A DNA stretch of 64,000 bases from Lineus longissimus. Its lineage: Eukaryota > Nemertea > Pilidiophora > Heteronemertea > Lineidae. The stretch lies in the NCBI RefSeq assembly GCF_910592395.1, contig NC_088308.1:6465001-6529000 (forward strand), written 5' to 3'. The position numbers were made by a program, and so were the translations under genes. Positions 1 to 12,158 of the stretch are shown one piece after another. The notes under the pieces are model-generated. The model did not search any database. It was not told the DNA's origin and worked only from the letters and a program-made list of their open reading frames with translations. Each line of letters begins with the position of its first letter. The stretch's first letter is position 1.

Positions 1-780
1 ACTTGGAAATGACTTGATCGAATATATGTAGCTTAAATGTAAAGTTGAATTTTATTCGTGACTAAATCTGTACGGATACTGGGCGCCGATGCTTCACCAG
101 ACATCATGGTTCTCGCATTTTGCAGACAGGGCAACCTCACCTCGAACATCCAGACATATAGATTTTTCACAGGTGGCTGATTATATTTTCTCACTTGATC
201 AGCATCTTGTGTTCTAAGTGATTCTCATACCAGTATTACGTCCAATTCAATTACCGCGCCATAATGACCACCGTTAGCACACCACGGTAACGAAATTTCT
301 CCCAGTTCCATCAGCGGCGAAGAGTCCCCTTCATCATGTTCATTGCTACCTCCCCCGAGGCGGACTCAGACTCGATGGCATTAGTCGCCAGATCCTCCCG
401 TAGAATATGAATTGCACACGAAGTTACGGCTGAATGTAGCAAGCAATTTGCATATATTCTTTGGCTCTATTGGGAGCCGGGGCAGAGTAATCACTTTCAC
501 TGCCGAGGGCCTGTTGCAGAGTCTACCGGAGCGTGCATGAGGAATGGACGTACCAATTGATGTAAAGTAATAAATAGCACCACTAACACAACGAAATGAA
601 ATACTATTTCGCATGCAAGTATATTTTTATAGCAGTTTTTTTCATCTTTACTGTGACATTTTTTGCACCAACTGAGTTATTAAGGGCATTGCTATCAATC
701 AGTTGGCTGCCAAGTCACCTTCCACTCTTATAATGCTATCCACATCTACAGTTAGTTCCCATCATCAAATTGCACACTTT
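1..780. other. Unassigned DNA at the left edge
   Basis: No gene or repeat is recognised here. A 77-codon minus-strand frame with an ATG start runs from 614 to 381, but it matches no family I know and its length is expected by chance. On the plus strand a plausible acceptor precedes position 303, with two competing short open frames after it, so no exon can be chosen. Confidence 0.5.
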
Positions 781-1023
781 AATGTCCATCAAGGGAAAGA
801 ATTTTTTTTGTACATCCATTCCATGATAGTCCAATATTTCAACAAAACACAACACTCACTCATTAAAGATTTGATGAATAGTGGTTTTGCTGAAGCTTTG
901 GCAATGAATGCCTCAGCAAAACCAGACTCTTCATCAAATCTTTAATGAGTGATGTGTTTTGTTGAACTATTGGACAATCATAGCATGGATGTACCAACAT
1001 TTTCTCTTTTTCTTGATGAACAT
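781..1023. repeat. Long hairpin (foldback/MITE-like), arms about 115 bp
   Basis: The left arm (781-895) and right arm (910-1023) are reverse complements over almost their whole length, with roughly 80-85% identity by eye and a loop of about 14 bases. The centre pairs TTTTGCTGAAGC with GCCTCAGCAAAA. The outer part pairs AATGTCCATCAAG near 781 with CTTGATGAACATT near 1011-1023. Such a structure is typical of a non-autonomous foldback DNA element or a local inverted duplication. I see no clear target-site duplication. The open frames through it on both strands are by-products of the palindrome. A transcript would fold into one extended hairpin, so a small-RNA source is an alternative reading. 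Confidence 0.85.
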
Positions 1024-1097
1024 TGTAGAGCACTGAAAAACATTTGGACTTTTCATTAACAATAGAGTATGTGTTGTGTATTTGTAGCATTTTAGGC

Positions 1098-1133
1098 ATG
1101 TATAATGTATAATGTATCATGTATTATATATGT
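1098..1133. repeat. Short TATAATG-type tandem repeat
   Basis: The words GTATAATGTATAATGTATC and similar variants repeat about four times between the hairpin and the next MITE-like element. It is a small AT-rich degenerate microsatellite. Confidence 0.6.
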
Positions 1134-1163
1134 AATTTTACTGTCAATAAAATTAAGGAAGTA

Positions 1164-1360
1164 TTGGGTGGCTATGGGACATTTGACCAAATGGTCTCGT
1201 TTCAAAAGTGATAAACTTATCCACATATAGACTTTCATGTCGACCAATGTCAGGGACATATCCCCTATACCGATGCCAAGGTCAATGACATGCATTTTCA
1301 TGTGTTCCAAGGTTACATGAAACTAGGTCAAAAGGTCAATTCATCCCATAGTCACCCAAA
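1164..1360. mobile_element. MITE-like element with TA target site (Tc1/mariner type)
   Basis: The left end reads TTGGGTGGCTATGGGACATT and the right end, reverse-complemented, reads TTTGGGTGACTATGGGATGA, giving imperfect terminal inverted repeats of about 25-35 bp. A TA dinucleotide lies directly outside both ends (1162-1163 and 1361-1362), as expected for Tc1/mariner-type insertion. The 197-bp length and absence of coding capacity make it non-autonomous. The inner part of the right arm contains AGGTCA twice, separated by AA (1325-1338), which resembles a nuclear-receptor direct repeat. Family assignment beyond the TA site is inference. Confidence 0.7.
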
Positions 1361-1837
1361 TACTACTTACGTCAACAGTTTGCGTTTACGTCGATACAAT
1401 GTATGAAATATACCCTAATGTACATCAATAACCACCGCCTCTTCAAATGGAAAATCCATAAACTGGTCTGGATGTTCACACTTGTTTGGCTAGGCAGGGC
1501 TATAATAGCCTAACCTCTCACTACCGTACCAGAATAATAGACTATCTTTGGCGGGCCGACCACTTTCTGGTCACGTTATCAGCATTGTAAAAGCGCATGC
1601 AACTAAATTTCTGTATGAGGTGGTCTTTAATTAGATTGCACTTAGTTCGATAAACAATGTCATGTTCTACGGAAACATACCGAAGAGAATCATGAATCGA
1701 AGTCATTTCCTGAAGTGTCTTTCAAATGAACGTAGCTTTAGGGAAATCGGATGCACGAAGCCCTCATAAACCTTTCTGTACTATGAAAGTGGGATTATAC
1801 ATTTCGGAGGTCCACAAAAGGGTACCAGTAGGACTAA

Positions 1838-2228
1838 TGCAAGTATCAATTCGTTTCTTGTACCCCCCCCCCCCCCCCCCCCCCTCCTCAAGGGTAGTTA
1901 AGCTATCACCACTAATCTTTGCCGATGCTTGAGTAGTATTTATTTTTCCTTTAGTGAAAATTTGGCGAAGCTGGAAAGAATAAGGATGCTAATGTGTCGA
2001 TGTCTTGTCGAACATACAGCCTTACCCAGTAAAATTAGTTCGGTTACTTTATATGACGGTGATAACTGATATATTGTTGATGGTGATGTCTTGACGAAAG
2101 AAAAAGTAGCATTGGTGAAAAAAGGGTGATGCTTGAGCCTTAAGATGTCGTTATAGGGTGATAAGGTGTCGTACCCTTGAGGAGGGGGGGGGGGGGTACA
2201 AGATACGAATTGATACTTGCATAAGTAG
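1838..2228. repeat. Foldback element with poly-C/poly-G in its arms
   Basis: Positions 1838-1896 and 2168-2228 are inverted copies: ATGCAAGTATCAATTCG on the left matches the reverse complement of CGAATTGATACTTGCAT on the right. Each arm contains a homopolymer, 22 C at 1863-1884 and 13 G at 2184-2196, followed by CTCCTCAAGGGTA or its complement. Weaker inverted similarity continues inward to about 1930 and 2125. The interior has no coding capacity. Either this is a foldback DNA element or an inverted duplication of a C-rich microsatellite with its flanks. The arms differ in homopolymer length, as expected from slippage after duplication. Confidence 0.75.
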
Positions 2229-4275
2229 GCCGTCGTCCTGCCTTATTGTGACTTGTCATGCACAATCTGCGAAGCGCCGCTTCCAATACCGCCCTGGAAC
2301 ATTGACTAACAAACCATTAGAAATACCCGCTGGTGTGGCTACAGATCTTTAGCCAATGACTGTGACGACCTGTGCATACAATAACATTTAAATAACACTG
2401 TTCATAGAGTATAAATAGCCAATTATGATACATGCAATATATGGCACCCCAAGAGGCCTCTTCAAAATGGCACCCGATACCGGTCTTCACGAGGACGACC
2501 TGTATGTGAAATCACGTCTGGATAACGCATGTTCTCACACCAAAGCCTCAAACGGAACATCGTCATGAAACTTTAATCATCTCTCGCATGTTTTCTACCA
2601 ACCCTAATGGCTATTGTTTCACCTGTGCACCCCTCGGGGAAAGTGGCTGACCGATGAGGAGTGAAGAAGACTATTAACCCTTCTTGAGGGCGTTTCTAAC
2701 CTCCTTTAACAAATCGGACATTGTCGTCACATGTACACGAGACACTAACTACAATGTTGACCCTGGCGTAAGTGGGTGGGGACAATGAATTTGCTGAGTG
2801 AGGCAATGTGTAGTGCAATCTAAGAGGTGAAAATGAATCCCTCGCAACACGTGGTAACTCTTTATATGCCTACAGCATAGAAACACACAGCGTCAGTTTA
2901 TAGGGTAAATGAGAGGTTCCAGACCCATACAGATTAGAGAAAATACAAGAATACAATAATACAAAAATAAGAATCTGCATTTGATAAATTTAAGCGATTT
3001 AGACATCGGTGTCTCCTCTGTTAGATATGTAAATGATATCCTGACCCAGTGCAGGGCATGCTGTTCTACAATACCCTAAAAAAAGGTTTTGACCATTCGA
3101 AACAAAATTACGGGTTTTATGGGTAATGCAATAGAATGCACACAGGGTGCTTTTTCCAAAAGCTGAAAATCTTTTGAATAGGGATTTTTCTTTTTCTCAT
3201 GAGTGCAAATTTAGCTGAGTTCTCGACGGGACGAATTGGAAAAATCAATCAGCTCTTCTTGCCAATGATCCAGCAAACAAGGAAATCAGTATCACCAAGA
3301 GAAATTACATCGCCCTCGCAGGTTTATTTAGCAAACTTGGGCAGGAAAAATACAGCGCAGGAAACTGCATCGATCGCTCCAATGGCTCAACCAATAATCA
3401 TCCAGAGCTTGAAGTACGCATCCGCGTGCTGCGTGATTCTGTTTGATTTCGAATATTTCTGATTAGCCAATTAGTATCACAGGGAGTCCGGAATTCGATG
3501 TAATGGCGAATGGAGAACGACTTAACATGATTTCCTCGAATTCTATTTTGGTGGTCATGGTGAGAGGTGCTGTCCTGAGTAAACATCGCGAATGACTTGA
3601 CCATCGAATGATGACAGATTAAGTTGCTTGGCAGCACGTTGTGAACAACTAATTCGAGATATGTTAAGAAAAGTTGTGATGTCAGTCACTGGGAGGTTTT
3701 TTTACATATCGTGACTGTAGTGAGACAGAAATACGTCTAACTTTCTTTGCCATTTTCCCTTCGTCTATATGCTTCGTCTAATTCTGTCTCAACCAAAGCC
3801 AGTAAATCTTTCACAGTCGGCATTATATAGTAATACTGGGTATGCGTTTCTCTGATCAAACTAAGGCTCTCACGAAAAAATTGCTTTGTCAATCTGGAAA
3901 ATGTTTCTTAGTTTCCATCTTGCAGACTTTTTCTCTAACTTTCTTACGTTGCATACTTTTTTAAAGTTATGTATCTGTCATCGCTAGTAAGATCTCCAAA
4001 CTGTTCACACGTTTCTGCTAATTATAAGAAGATGTAATTTTAGCTGTCATGCTAGTTCAAATGAAATACACAAATGATTGAAATACGTTTTTCCTTGTCG
4101 TCTGCTTTGGTCGACTGAAAATAAGAAGATTGAATCAATCCGAATATAGCCGGAGCTTTATTTCACAAGTTGAAGTTCAAATCAGTAAAATTGGCAAAGC
4201 CGAAAATATCGTCAACGTAAACAATTTGCTCCACATTGTATATTATGAAGTCAGCCCATTTTTTTCGAGCAAAAC
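2229..4275. other. Unassigned intergenic or intronic DNA
   Basis: No recognisable gene, RNA or repeat. Open frames such as the 87-codon plus-strand frame at 3199-3462 and the overlapping minus-strand frame at 3398-3637 lack family resemblance and convincing splice sites. Confidence 0.5.
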
Positions 4276-4329
4276 ATGGATACTGAAGATTGGAAACCGC
4301 CGACAAACGACGAAGAACAAACAGCGAAG
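4276..4329 (+). CDS. Possible first coding exon (18 codons) ending at a GTGCGT donor
   Basis: An ATG in a favourable context (AAAAC before it, G after it) opens an acidic, proline-containing peptide beginning MDTEDWKPPTNDEEQ. The frame reaches AAG followed by GTGCGT, a good splice donor, exactly at a codon boundary. Read through the donor the frame stays open only to about 57 codons. No downstream exon can be linked. The peptide resembles no family I recognise. It is too short to be distinguished from chance by length, so the case rests on composition, start context and donor. Confidence 0.18.
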
Positions 4330-4370
4330 GTGCGTCGTGTCACGGATGTTGTTTGCACTGCATCCGTGGT

Positions 4371-4646
4371 CGTGTTAAGTCCTGTGCGAATTAATTTACG
4401 CGCCACTCGTAAACCATCTACTTTATGAGTTTTAGCTGTTAGTAAGAAAGAATGTCGGCGATAAAATATATTTGCATACATGTACTACACGTACTACATG
4501 CAATTTGTACCTCGTCATTCGTAGCTCTGTGAGTGTAAATGTTTGCGAACCTGGCTATAAGACGAGTTTCGCATCCCCAACGAACTTCGAAGGTCTGTCG
4601 TGTCATTAAGTCTTGTGCTAATTGATTTACGCGACACTTGTAAATC
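4371..4646. repeat. Diverged direct repeat, two copies about 230 bp apart
   Basis: Copy one (about 4371-4415) and copy two (about 4601-4646) share the pattern TTAAGTC-TGTGC-AATT-ATTTACGCG followed by CACT-GTAAA-CA. Weaker similarity precedes both copies (CGAAGGT, then GTCGTGTCA). This is either an old tandem duplication of a unit near 230 bp or two pieces of one dispersed repeat. Two small open frames flank it. Confidence 0.55.
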
Positions 4647-4762
4647 AATAGGGACGGAGTTTTCGCAAAGCCCTACACCAACACACGTGAAGTAGCGGAA
4701 AGTGTAAGTGTCTTGTTCATAACCAAACAGCCGCGCGATCCGACAGTTTACGCATTCAGAAC

Positions 4763-4933
4763 ATGACAGATGACATCGAAATCGTTGCAATTCTTAAATT
4801 TGTAAGCAGTCTGTGGAAACTGCTGAGGCGAAAACCTGATAAGGCTACTCATCGCACTGCGACGGATGCAAGTTTATTAAAAGATGCAACGTACGATTGC
4901 CAAGAGTACATTGCCATTATTGTACTTATGTGA
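4763..4933 (+). CDS. Possible small open frame (56 codons)
   Basis: The frame starts at ATG with the acidic, hydrophobic stretch MTDDIEIVAILKFVSSLWKL, continues through a basic segment (LLRRKPDK) and ends at TGA. The pattern suggests an amphipathic helix followed by a basic turn. No domain is recognised, and no splice sites or polyadenylation signal clearly belong to it. A frame of this length is common by chance; it is noted because of its ordered composition and its position beside the direct repeat. Confidence 0.12.
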   Translation: MTDDIEIVAILKFVSSLWKLLRRKPDKATHRTATDASLLKDATYDCQEYIAIIVLM

Positions 4934-7139
4934 TCATTGAATCGTTTCAAGGCACGGTTCAAATGTATTTAAAGAAAATTGAGGATATGGCTAGGCCATC
5001 TGTCCCTTTTGTAATACAAGTTTATTAGAAAAACGACCTCCCGGAATTCCTGTCTATGCCTGTAGCATACCAAGTTTGATCAACCTTTACATGTAGGAAA
5101 ACGACATAAATGATACTATGATCAATGACTTTTTCATATCAGGAAACATTGAATCACAAAGAATGAGCAAATGGAAAATTACATCGAATCTAAGCCCTTC
5201 TGTCGACCTCGTTAGATCACTCGACACGTTGCGTGACGGAAATTAAATGGCGCACCCGGCCCTGTCGAGGTGGATTCGGGTGAAATAACTCATACAATCT
5301 AGTTGACCTAATGATCCCGGTAAATAATCAGAGTCAATTTGATTTCCACAAGCTTCAATCGCAACCTTGTCAGAATCAGTTAAGGTTAACTCAACAAACA
5401 GGCCAGTGTAGACTAGACTTGAATTCCGGCTAGTAGGACGGCTACAAATTGTACGGCCATACGAACCTAGACTTCACCCACGCGTCGGCAATATAACTAA
5501 ATTCTAGCAGTTCTGTCGGCCAATATCCTGGGCCAATAACTGTCATGAACCTGGCAAATATCGGAAACATGTCGGTTGAGTCTAAAGCCCGATTAAGAGA
5601 AGAATACACGTCAATTTCGCCTACAAGTGGAAGCGGAGCGATTTAGGCGTATATTCCATTACAAGCACGCGCCCATTCCCGTATTTGCCAATCATTTGAC
5701 AACACTGGACTGGCCATTCCATATATTGTCAACAAGAGGTCTTGGAGAAGGAATGTAGGTTAAATCAAGGCAAACGTGACTTTGAGGCTATGAAATGTAC
5801 GATATAACGAGTCCTGCTTTACTGGATAAATATCAAGTCAAGAACATGTATTTCCTTTAAACCCGAATCTTGCGAAACTTCGTGACTATGTTTTTTTAAT
5901 AGGACTAACATACAAAAGTATTTAGGCTAAGAGGCGAACGCTTTGCTAAAACTGTTCTTGATACGAATACACGAATAAATCCCGTGGGGAAGCTTAGTTG
6001 ACGGTTTTACAGGGTACGTTTGGAATAAGAGGCAATTTGCCAGCAACATTGATCTGGTGCATGAACGAAGCGCGTGCTGGGATAGGGATAGGGATGAAGG
6101 TACGAAGAAGGCAGGGGAAGACAATTCCGGCTGGACGACATGACAACATTTGATAGCTGTTTGCTGCAGCTAAGGAAACACCTGCAGTTCCCAAGCAAAC
6201 ACCGACTCCGCTATACACAGTTTCACACACAGTGCCATATGCCAATAACTTCGAAAAGCCCAGAGGGGATAATATTCAAGTTGTATAACAGACATCATAC
6301 CGCGTCCCACGACAAAGTTGACAACAATATTGGGATATGTCACATCACTTCCGCCGCGCGTTGCAAACGTACACTTATTGGTGTGAAGTTCGCATCCTCA
6401 ATATAAATGTGCAGGCAAAGCCATTGACTGAGGCGATATGTGTACCATGCCTTGTGTCAATAGCAGAACGACTATCCAGACTATTTAGCATACATCAAAG
6501 CAGTGACCTACGGCACCTTACTATTGCCTACGCTTCGCCGAACATTATACCGTACAGAAAATCATAGAGGTGCTTGATGAACTATTAAAATATGCGCTGG
6601 AGCGAATATCACCAGATATTACTCTTTGAAACTGGAAGCGATTTTTCGGTCGAGCTTGCTGGAGATTGGATAAAGGGATTAGATTCGTATTTGATACAGC
6701 TTGGAAGGTTTTTCACGCTTATAAAAATTGACTGAAGAAGTTATGTCATCAAGCACAACTGGGGAGTTGGTCACATTTAGTGGTGTACGTTCTCTTGGCA
6801 CGCTGTAATGGCGCTTGATACATCAGACACAGGAGCTTTGTGCAAACACCGCACTTAGAGTACATAATTATACTCGTACATTCCTGGATGGCATTTCTAG
6901 AAGAACCGGTGTGGCTTTCAAAGAACTTAAATTTCTGGCTAATCCTTCGACGGGCGACGCAAAGTCGAGGTTACTTGTATCTGATGTCTACATTGTATGC
7001 CGGGGCAAACAAGATACCCCACGGAGTGAGAAACAAGAGTAGCTGGCGTAGACTCGACCTCTGGCAGAAGACTGCGAGGCAAACAAAGACAACTGGGCCA
7101 AAGGACCCCCAGAGAATAACACATCCAAGTGCAGAGCGA
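4934..7139. other. Unassigned intergenic or intronic DNA
   Basis: Nothing recognisable. Overlapping open frames on both strands around 5.9-6.6 kb are chance-sized and show no family features. Confidence 0.5.
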
Positions 7140-7456
7140 AGGCCGAAGAATAAGAATTTGTTGCATTCGCTGCTCGGCGTGATAGGCTCCTCTGCATTCG
7201 CAGTGGCGGGACCAAAGCTATGGAATGAGCTGCCTAATAGTGTTCGTGGCCAGAATACCCTGGGTCGTTTTAAAACTGCACTAAAAACTCATATTTTTAA
7301 GAAATTCTTTTGTCATGAATCCTTTGCACGTATTCTTTAGTAATGACTTTTATTCTATCATGTATTAATGTTATGTTTTATTATAAATTGTAAAGCGCTT
7401 AGAAGTTTAACAACGTTAAGCGCTATAAAAATGTTTTTGATAATAATAATAATAAC
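7140..7456 (+). mobile_element. 3' end of a non-LTR retrotransposon (CR1/L2/Jockey-like)
   Basis: The plus-strand frame ending at 7340 finishes with about 50 residues typical of the C-terminus of LINE reverse transcriptases. They include AFAVAGPKLWNELPNSVR, then TLGRFKTALKTHIFKKFF (A-GPKLWN-LP---R, then F---LKTH-FK). The 3' untranslated part contains the inverted words AGCGCTTA and TAAGCGCT (about 7394-7423), which can form a hairpin, and ends in (TAA)n at 7440-7456. Hairpin plus simple-repeat tail is the usual 3' signature recognised by the element's own reverse transcriptase. The catalytic part of the enzyme is absent, so this is a 5'-truncated copy. The same frame is open upstream to 6840, but I cannot align that part to the family. 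The final residues are undamaged, which suggests a fairly young insertion. Confidence 0.85.
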
Positions 7457-10283
7457 AGCTTCCACACGTGGAAGAGCTGCGCTATATTGATCACTACTGA
7501 CAGGGATTTTTTCAAATACCTTCGCTGGCATGCAGGAGGAATTTGATCAAGCTCCCATTCTTCCAAAGAGCGAACAAAAACTTCCAAGAAAAAACGCTTT
7601 TCATATATCCCTTTCTTCTAAGGATTTTATCAACAAAACGGGCAAAATGCAGGAAATAATATGCCAATTCAGCTACAGATAAACAAGTTTTGTTCATTTT
7701 TGGCATCAATAATTGGAGGAAAAACAAAGAATCTTTGCAGTCTCATGATCAATCAAGTGAACAAGGAAGAGCGAGTTTGTTATTATCTTGTTTCCTTATT
7801 TTTTCACTGATATGCCGTGTCAGCAACGAGTTAGCAATCTGATTAATAACTGAGGATTCGTATGATTGAGATGAAATACTAGTGAGGTTTGGCAAACTTT
7901 ACGAATACGAATTATGAATCATTATTTATCCTAGAAAGGTACCGCACGATCATTGTTTTTAGAGCTGATGAACGGGTCTGTTTGAATGCAAAATTCTCGT
8001 TACCAATCCATCGAAAAGTCTTAGACGCAGGACAAACTTGCTGAGTCATTCGTTTCCATTGTCGCAGTGTCTGTTTTTCAAGCAGCGCAGGACTGGCCGT
8101 CAATGACCTTCAAATAAAGAACACTGGACACAACCGACTGCAAATGGAATGTCGCTTACTATAGAACAAAAACTTTATAATTCCTAATGCCTTATTTTCG
8201 TAAGATTTGTGGAACTTGACTCTAACGTTCTTACCGACGACTCTAACTCTCACTATCAACTAAATTCTTTTTAAACATCGCCTTGCTTGGAGATAAAGAA
8301 ATAATAGTAATCGTAACCGTGTTATTCTTACTCAGTAATCACATTAACTAAAATCACAATTTTAACGATGGGTTCTCCTGAACGCCATAAAATTGCTGCA
8401 TCTAATTTGCTCCCATAAACTTTATTTAAGCAGCCTGCGTGCAAGCTATCAATTTCTTTGATCAGTGCGGCTGATTACATTGACGAATGCACACGGAGTG
8501 GAAGCAGGCGCACATGTAGTGTACATCACCAACACTGCACAGTTTATGTTTTGTTTCAATGAGATTGACATTGAAGCAATTGGAGGGCACATTTTTGGAT
8601 TAAAGTGATTTGATTCCACTTGGGTGCCACTTAATTTAGAATCTCTTAATTGTGTAGCGAGAAATGTGCCATGGATACAGGAGTTATAGTCATCATGCAC
8701 TGAACTGGCATTAGCGGATAAAAAGCAATGCATAAACTATTGCGTTTGTGAACCAATTCAATTTGAGTTCTTTTGCTTGGTTGGTTCCAGCTTCAGCGTA
8801 AGATACCATCAGAACATGATGTTTCCGGAGGACAGGAGTACTGATGGTTGTCTTGTACACAACTGCGGATCAGCAGAAAAGCTGCAGCGTCGCAGATGGC
8901 GGGAAAGCGATCTGCCTGTTTTTCTTGTATGTAATAATTTAATTGGTCTTTAAATAGGAATAGGGGAAGTTTGAGAATAAAGAGTTGCTCGTTAGCCAAC
9001 TCAGGCTGGCCCTTTCAGTAGGGGCCGACACTATATCAAGCAAACTTCGTTCTTTGTACTTCGTTGTTCGTGAGGGATGGGAAACATGTTTATCACAGAC
9101 TTGCGTACTCCTCGTTCGTAGGCGTTGAGGCACCTGCCATTTTGGTACGCCCTCATACGGAGATCAGAAGCACTACATTTATTAAAGCATTCTCGGTCGA
9201 ATAAAAAATTTGCTTGGCAAACTCCGGGGAACTCTTAAAAAGAAATTGCAAGATGAACGCCGTATATAGGATCACAAATTTATTGTTTGCAGTTAACTGA
9301 TTCCGAATGATTTACTGAAATGAGATATTGAATTGGTTGACATGTTCCCAATCCAAAGCTGTAATTGGCACTGTTTCGCTGATAAATCGAATCTTTGGAC
9401 TAAAGTGGCACAAATAAGTTCAATTGGTATTAGTATAGTTATCACATCAATAATAATGCAAGTACATATTATCCAATTTTTAACTCCAACTAGGAGATAT
9501 ATTTGAGATAGTTATCGGACCTAATAACTGTGTTGTCTGTTCAAATCAGAACAGCAATAAGCGGTATATCACTATCAGTGCCGTCACATGGTTGAACCCA
9601 ATGAATGTTACAACCCTTGATTCATATAAGGCCGCATAAAGAAAAGAGTAGTTGTCGATCGTTCCTGCCAGCTCCCACGAAACGCTACATTATCATGTTA
9701 ACGCCACCTTATCATGTTATCAAAAGGAGAAATACGTCTTCAGATGATATTCAATTTGTATTAGACCACTTTAACGAAACTGAAATGATTTTGAATAATG
9801 AAAATAAACACCATCCACCTAAGCGAAGATTTTTCGAAAAAAGGATAATCAAACAATGTTTTTGTGACTTAGCACAGCCGGACATCCGCCTTCACCATCC
9901 AAATTCATTTTTTTCTTGCTCATCCTGAATGACTACACCGTTCTCAGATATTTATGATGACCAACTTTGCAAATGTCCAGCTCCAGTGCACTAGGTCAAA
10001 TACTTCAATTAGAAAATAAGCATCATTTAAATCAGAACACGTATGGATTGTAATGTTGCAATTTGTTTTGTAAGTAATCACCACTAAGGGTATCATTAGG
10101 ACCTAATCTGTAATCGATATTATACCAGTTATATGGGAAATAGATAATTAGCCACAAATTAGTAGTCATCCTGATATTAATGATCAGATGATACCAGTGT
10201 ATCAAATTTCGAGGCGGATTTATGCTGGAGAGAGCTATATGGAACTCCGTGCTGAAGGCCATCCCATTAAATGTAATCCATAG
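7457..10283. other. Unassigned intergenic or intronic DNA
   Basis: No recognised gene or repeat. A 94-codon minus-strand frame with an ATG start (8733-8449) contains several cysteines but no family pattern. A 107-codon plus-strand frame (9605-9928) also matches nothing I know. The short direct repeat CCTTATCATGTTA near 9690-9720 is minor. Confidence 0.5.
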
Positions 10284-10436
10284 ATCAGAGTTTTCTTCTC
10301 CGACTATCAGGTTTACCACAGAACTGAATTAGAGCCTGTCACTAACCTAGAAACAACGGCTTTTGAGCTTCTTGAAATCTTTAAAGCTCTTGGCCAACAC
10401 AAATATGCGCACCGTAAAGGTTTTTCGGAAAAATGA
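10284..10436 (+). CDS. Possible exon fragment (50 codons)
   Basis: The frame contains the protein-like stretch TELEPVTNLETTAFELLEIF followed by KALGQHKYAH, with the heptad-like spacing of a helix. A candidate acceptor (CTATCAG before 10311) would start it in phase 0. It ends at a TGA, with a weak GTAAAG donor just before at 10414. No family is recognised and no partner exon is identified. Length alone is not informative. Confidence 0.12.
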   Translation: MRVFFSDYQVYHRTELEPVTNLETTAFELLEIFKALGQHKYAHRKGFSEK

Positions 10437-12158
10437 AAAACCCCTACCGGTAATGGTTTCTGAGATTCTGAAAAACCATCAATTCGCAGAAAAATCTCTA
10501 GTGAAACACTCCGTGACCAACAGGACAACTGTGAATGAAAGCAATGTATCTTATGTAATGCTTTTCTACTTCTCAGTCATGTCAACCAAATGTAGAGAAC
10601 GTTTCCTTCTGAGAAATTAAGTTATCTTTAAACAGCTCTCCACGTTAGGGATGCTACAAGTGTTATCTTTACGCGTTGGCAGATTACAAAGAAGGTCTTC
10701 AACTCCTATGGGCCAGTTAAACACTTTCTCCATTAAGATAACTGCAGAAGATGATAGAATTCGTTTATGTGGTTAAATCATCAACTACCAACTTGTTTAT
10801 CCTCAACTTCATTCGCAAATAAGACATGTTAGATTGTAAAGTGACTACAGTTATCTTTTTCGTAACTGCTGTTAGGCTTAGAGCGAATTGGTTATCACTG
10901 AGAAGGCGTTTAGAATTCAATACGTTCGGTACTTCGACTCCTTTGAACTTTAGAGGTTCTACGTTTCTGGAATAATATGTGTTCATGTCAAAGTACACTT
11001 TCTGCTTTTGTCTTTAGAGAGCTGCATTGGCTTCAAACATGTTAACGGCAAATCCCACCATATTGTATTCATGCACCCAAGTCGATTGCTTTGATGTCTT
11101 GATCAGAGAACTTACACGCAAACTCTCTCTCTTCTAGAGCCAAATATAGCCCTCACCTGTACACACATGTACATGGTATTGCGAAGTATTGTATGTACAT
11201 CAAAGTGATTGTCAAATCAAGGGCATCAGCGTGTATAAGTATAGAGTTGTAATTTAAGACCCAGTCTGGCCAGCTTTGTTTCGACAAAGAGATTGATACC
11301 GAATAGATGATAACCGAAGCAGTCGGTAATGACTAAATATATGAGTATAAGAACAAGATTACCATGTGCATAAAAAACCTAACTTTACCGGTAGCGACAG
11401 TAATACAAAGAGATAATTTAAAAAACGATAAGCAGGTTTGACATTTAAGTGGAGAACTACTGCTGTTCTTGGAGGCCAAGTCAGTAAAAATGATCACCAG
11501 AATATTTTAGTGAAAGCGTTGCGAAAATATGAGCGGAGAGTTGCTTCAAGAGTGATACACTTGTAACTTAGTACCATGTCCTACATAGCCCAGAGGGTCT
11601 CGTTAACCCCCGCCCTCATTAGTATTTCCAAACAAGTTGATTCAGCAGACTACAAAAGGAGGAGATGATTATCAAAATTAGGTTAATGACTCAAAGAGAA
11701 TGAGGCAATTGCTTGGAGATCTTGTCAAGAAAAACTAACTCACTCCAACAAGACCAACATACACACACGACATCTCCATTACGTTCCATTACCGTCTTAT
11801 GTTCTAGTTTGTATAAGAGAACGGTTCATGTACAAGGGGACGTGCATTATGGAGATTCGTACTTTGCCTAATCAACCCCCCTGAGACATTAGCCATGTTC
11901 ATAGTAATAGCTTGAGCTAAGATTTAATTACTTTTGATGTCGAACGACCTCCTTTCTTTTAAGTTGAACCAAACGTTCGCACAAGTAATGTGAAGTGTCA
12001 CGTAGATGTGCTTAGCATTCACATCAAACTTGATAAAGCGAATTTTAATTACACTTGCGTGCCTACATGAATATACAGCTTTAGGATATTTAAAAAAATA
12101 TTTACTTGGGCCACATGGAAATACACTGAACACAATCGGCGGCGGACTTAACACCATG
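10437..12158. other. Unassigned intergenic or intronic DNA
   Basis: No gene, RNA or clear repeat. Open frames on both strands at 10.4-11.0 kb and 11.9-12.2 kb are chance-sized. Confidence 0.5.

Noticed and set aside
381-614. 77-codon minus-strand open frame with ATG start
   Set aside because: Length expected by chance, no domain, and competing open frames on the other strand.
703-1120. Open frames on both strands at 703-945 and 1120-863
   Set aside because: They lie in the arms of one hairpin and mirror each other; produced by the palindrome.
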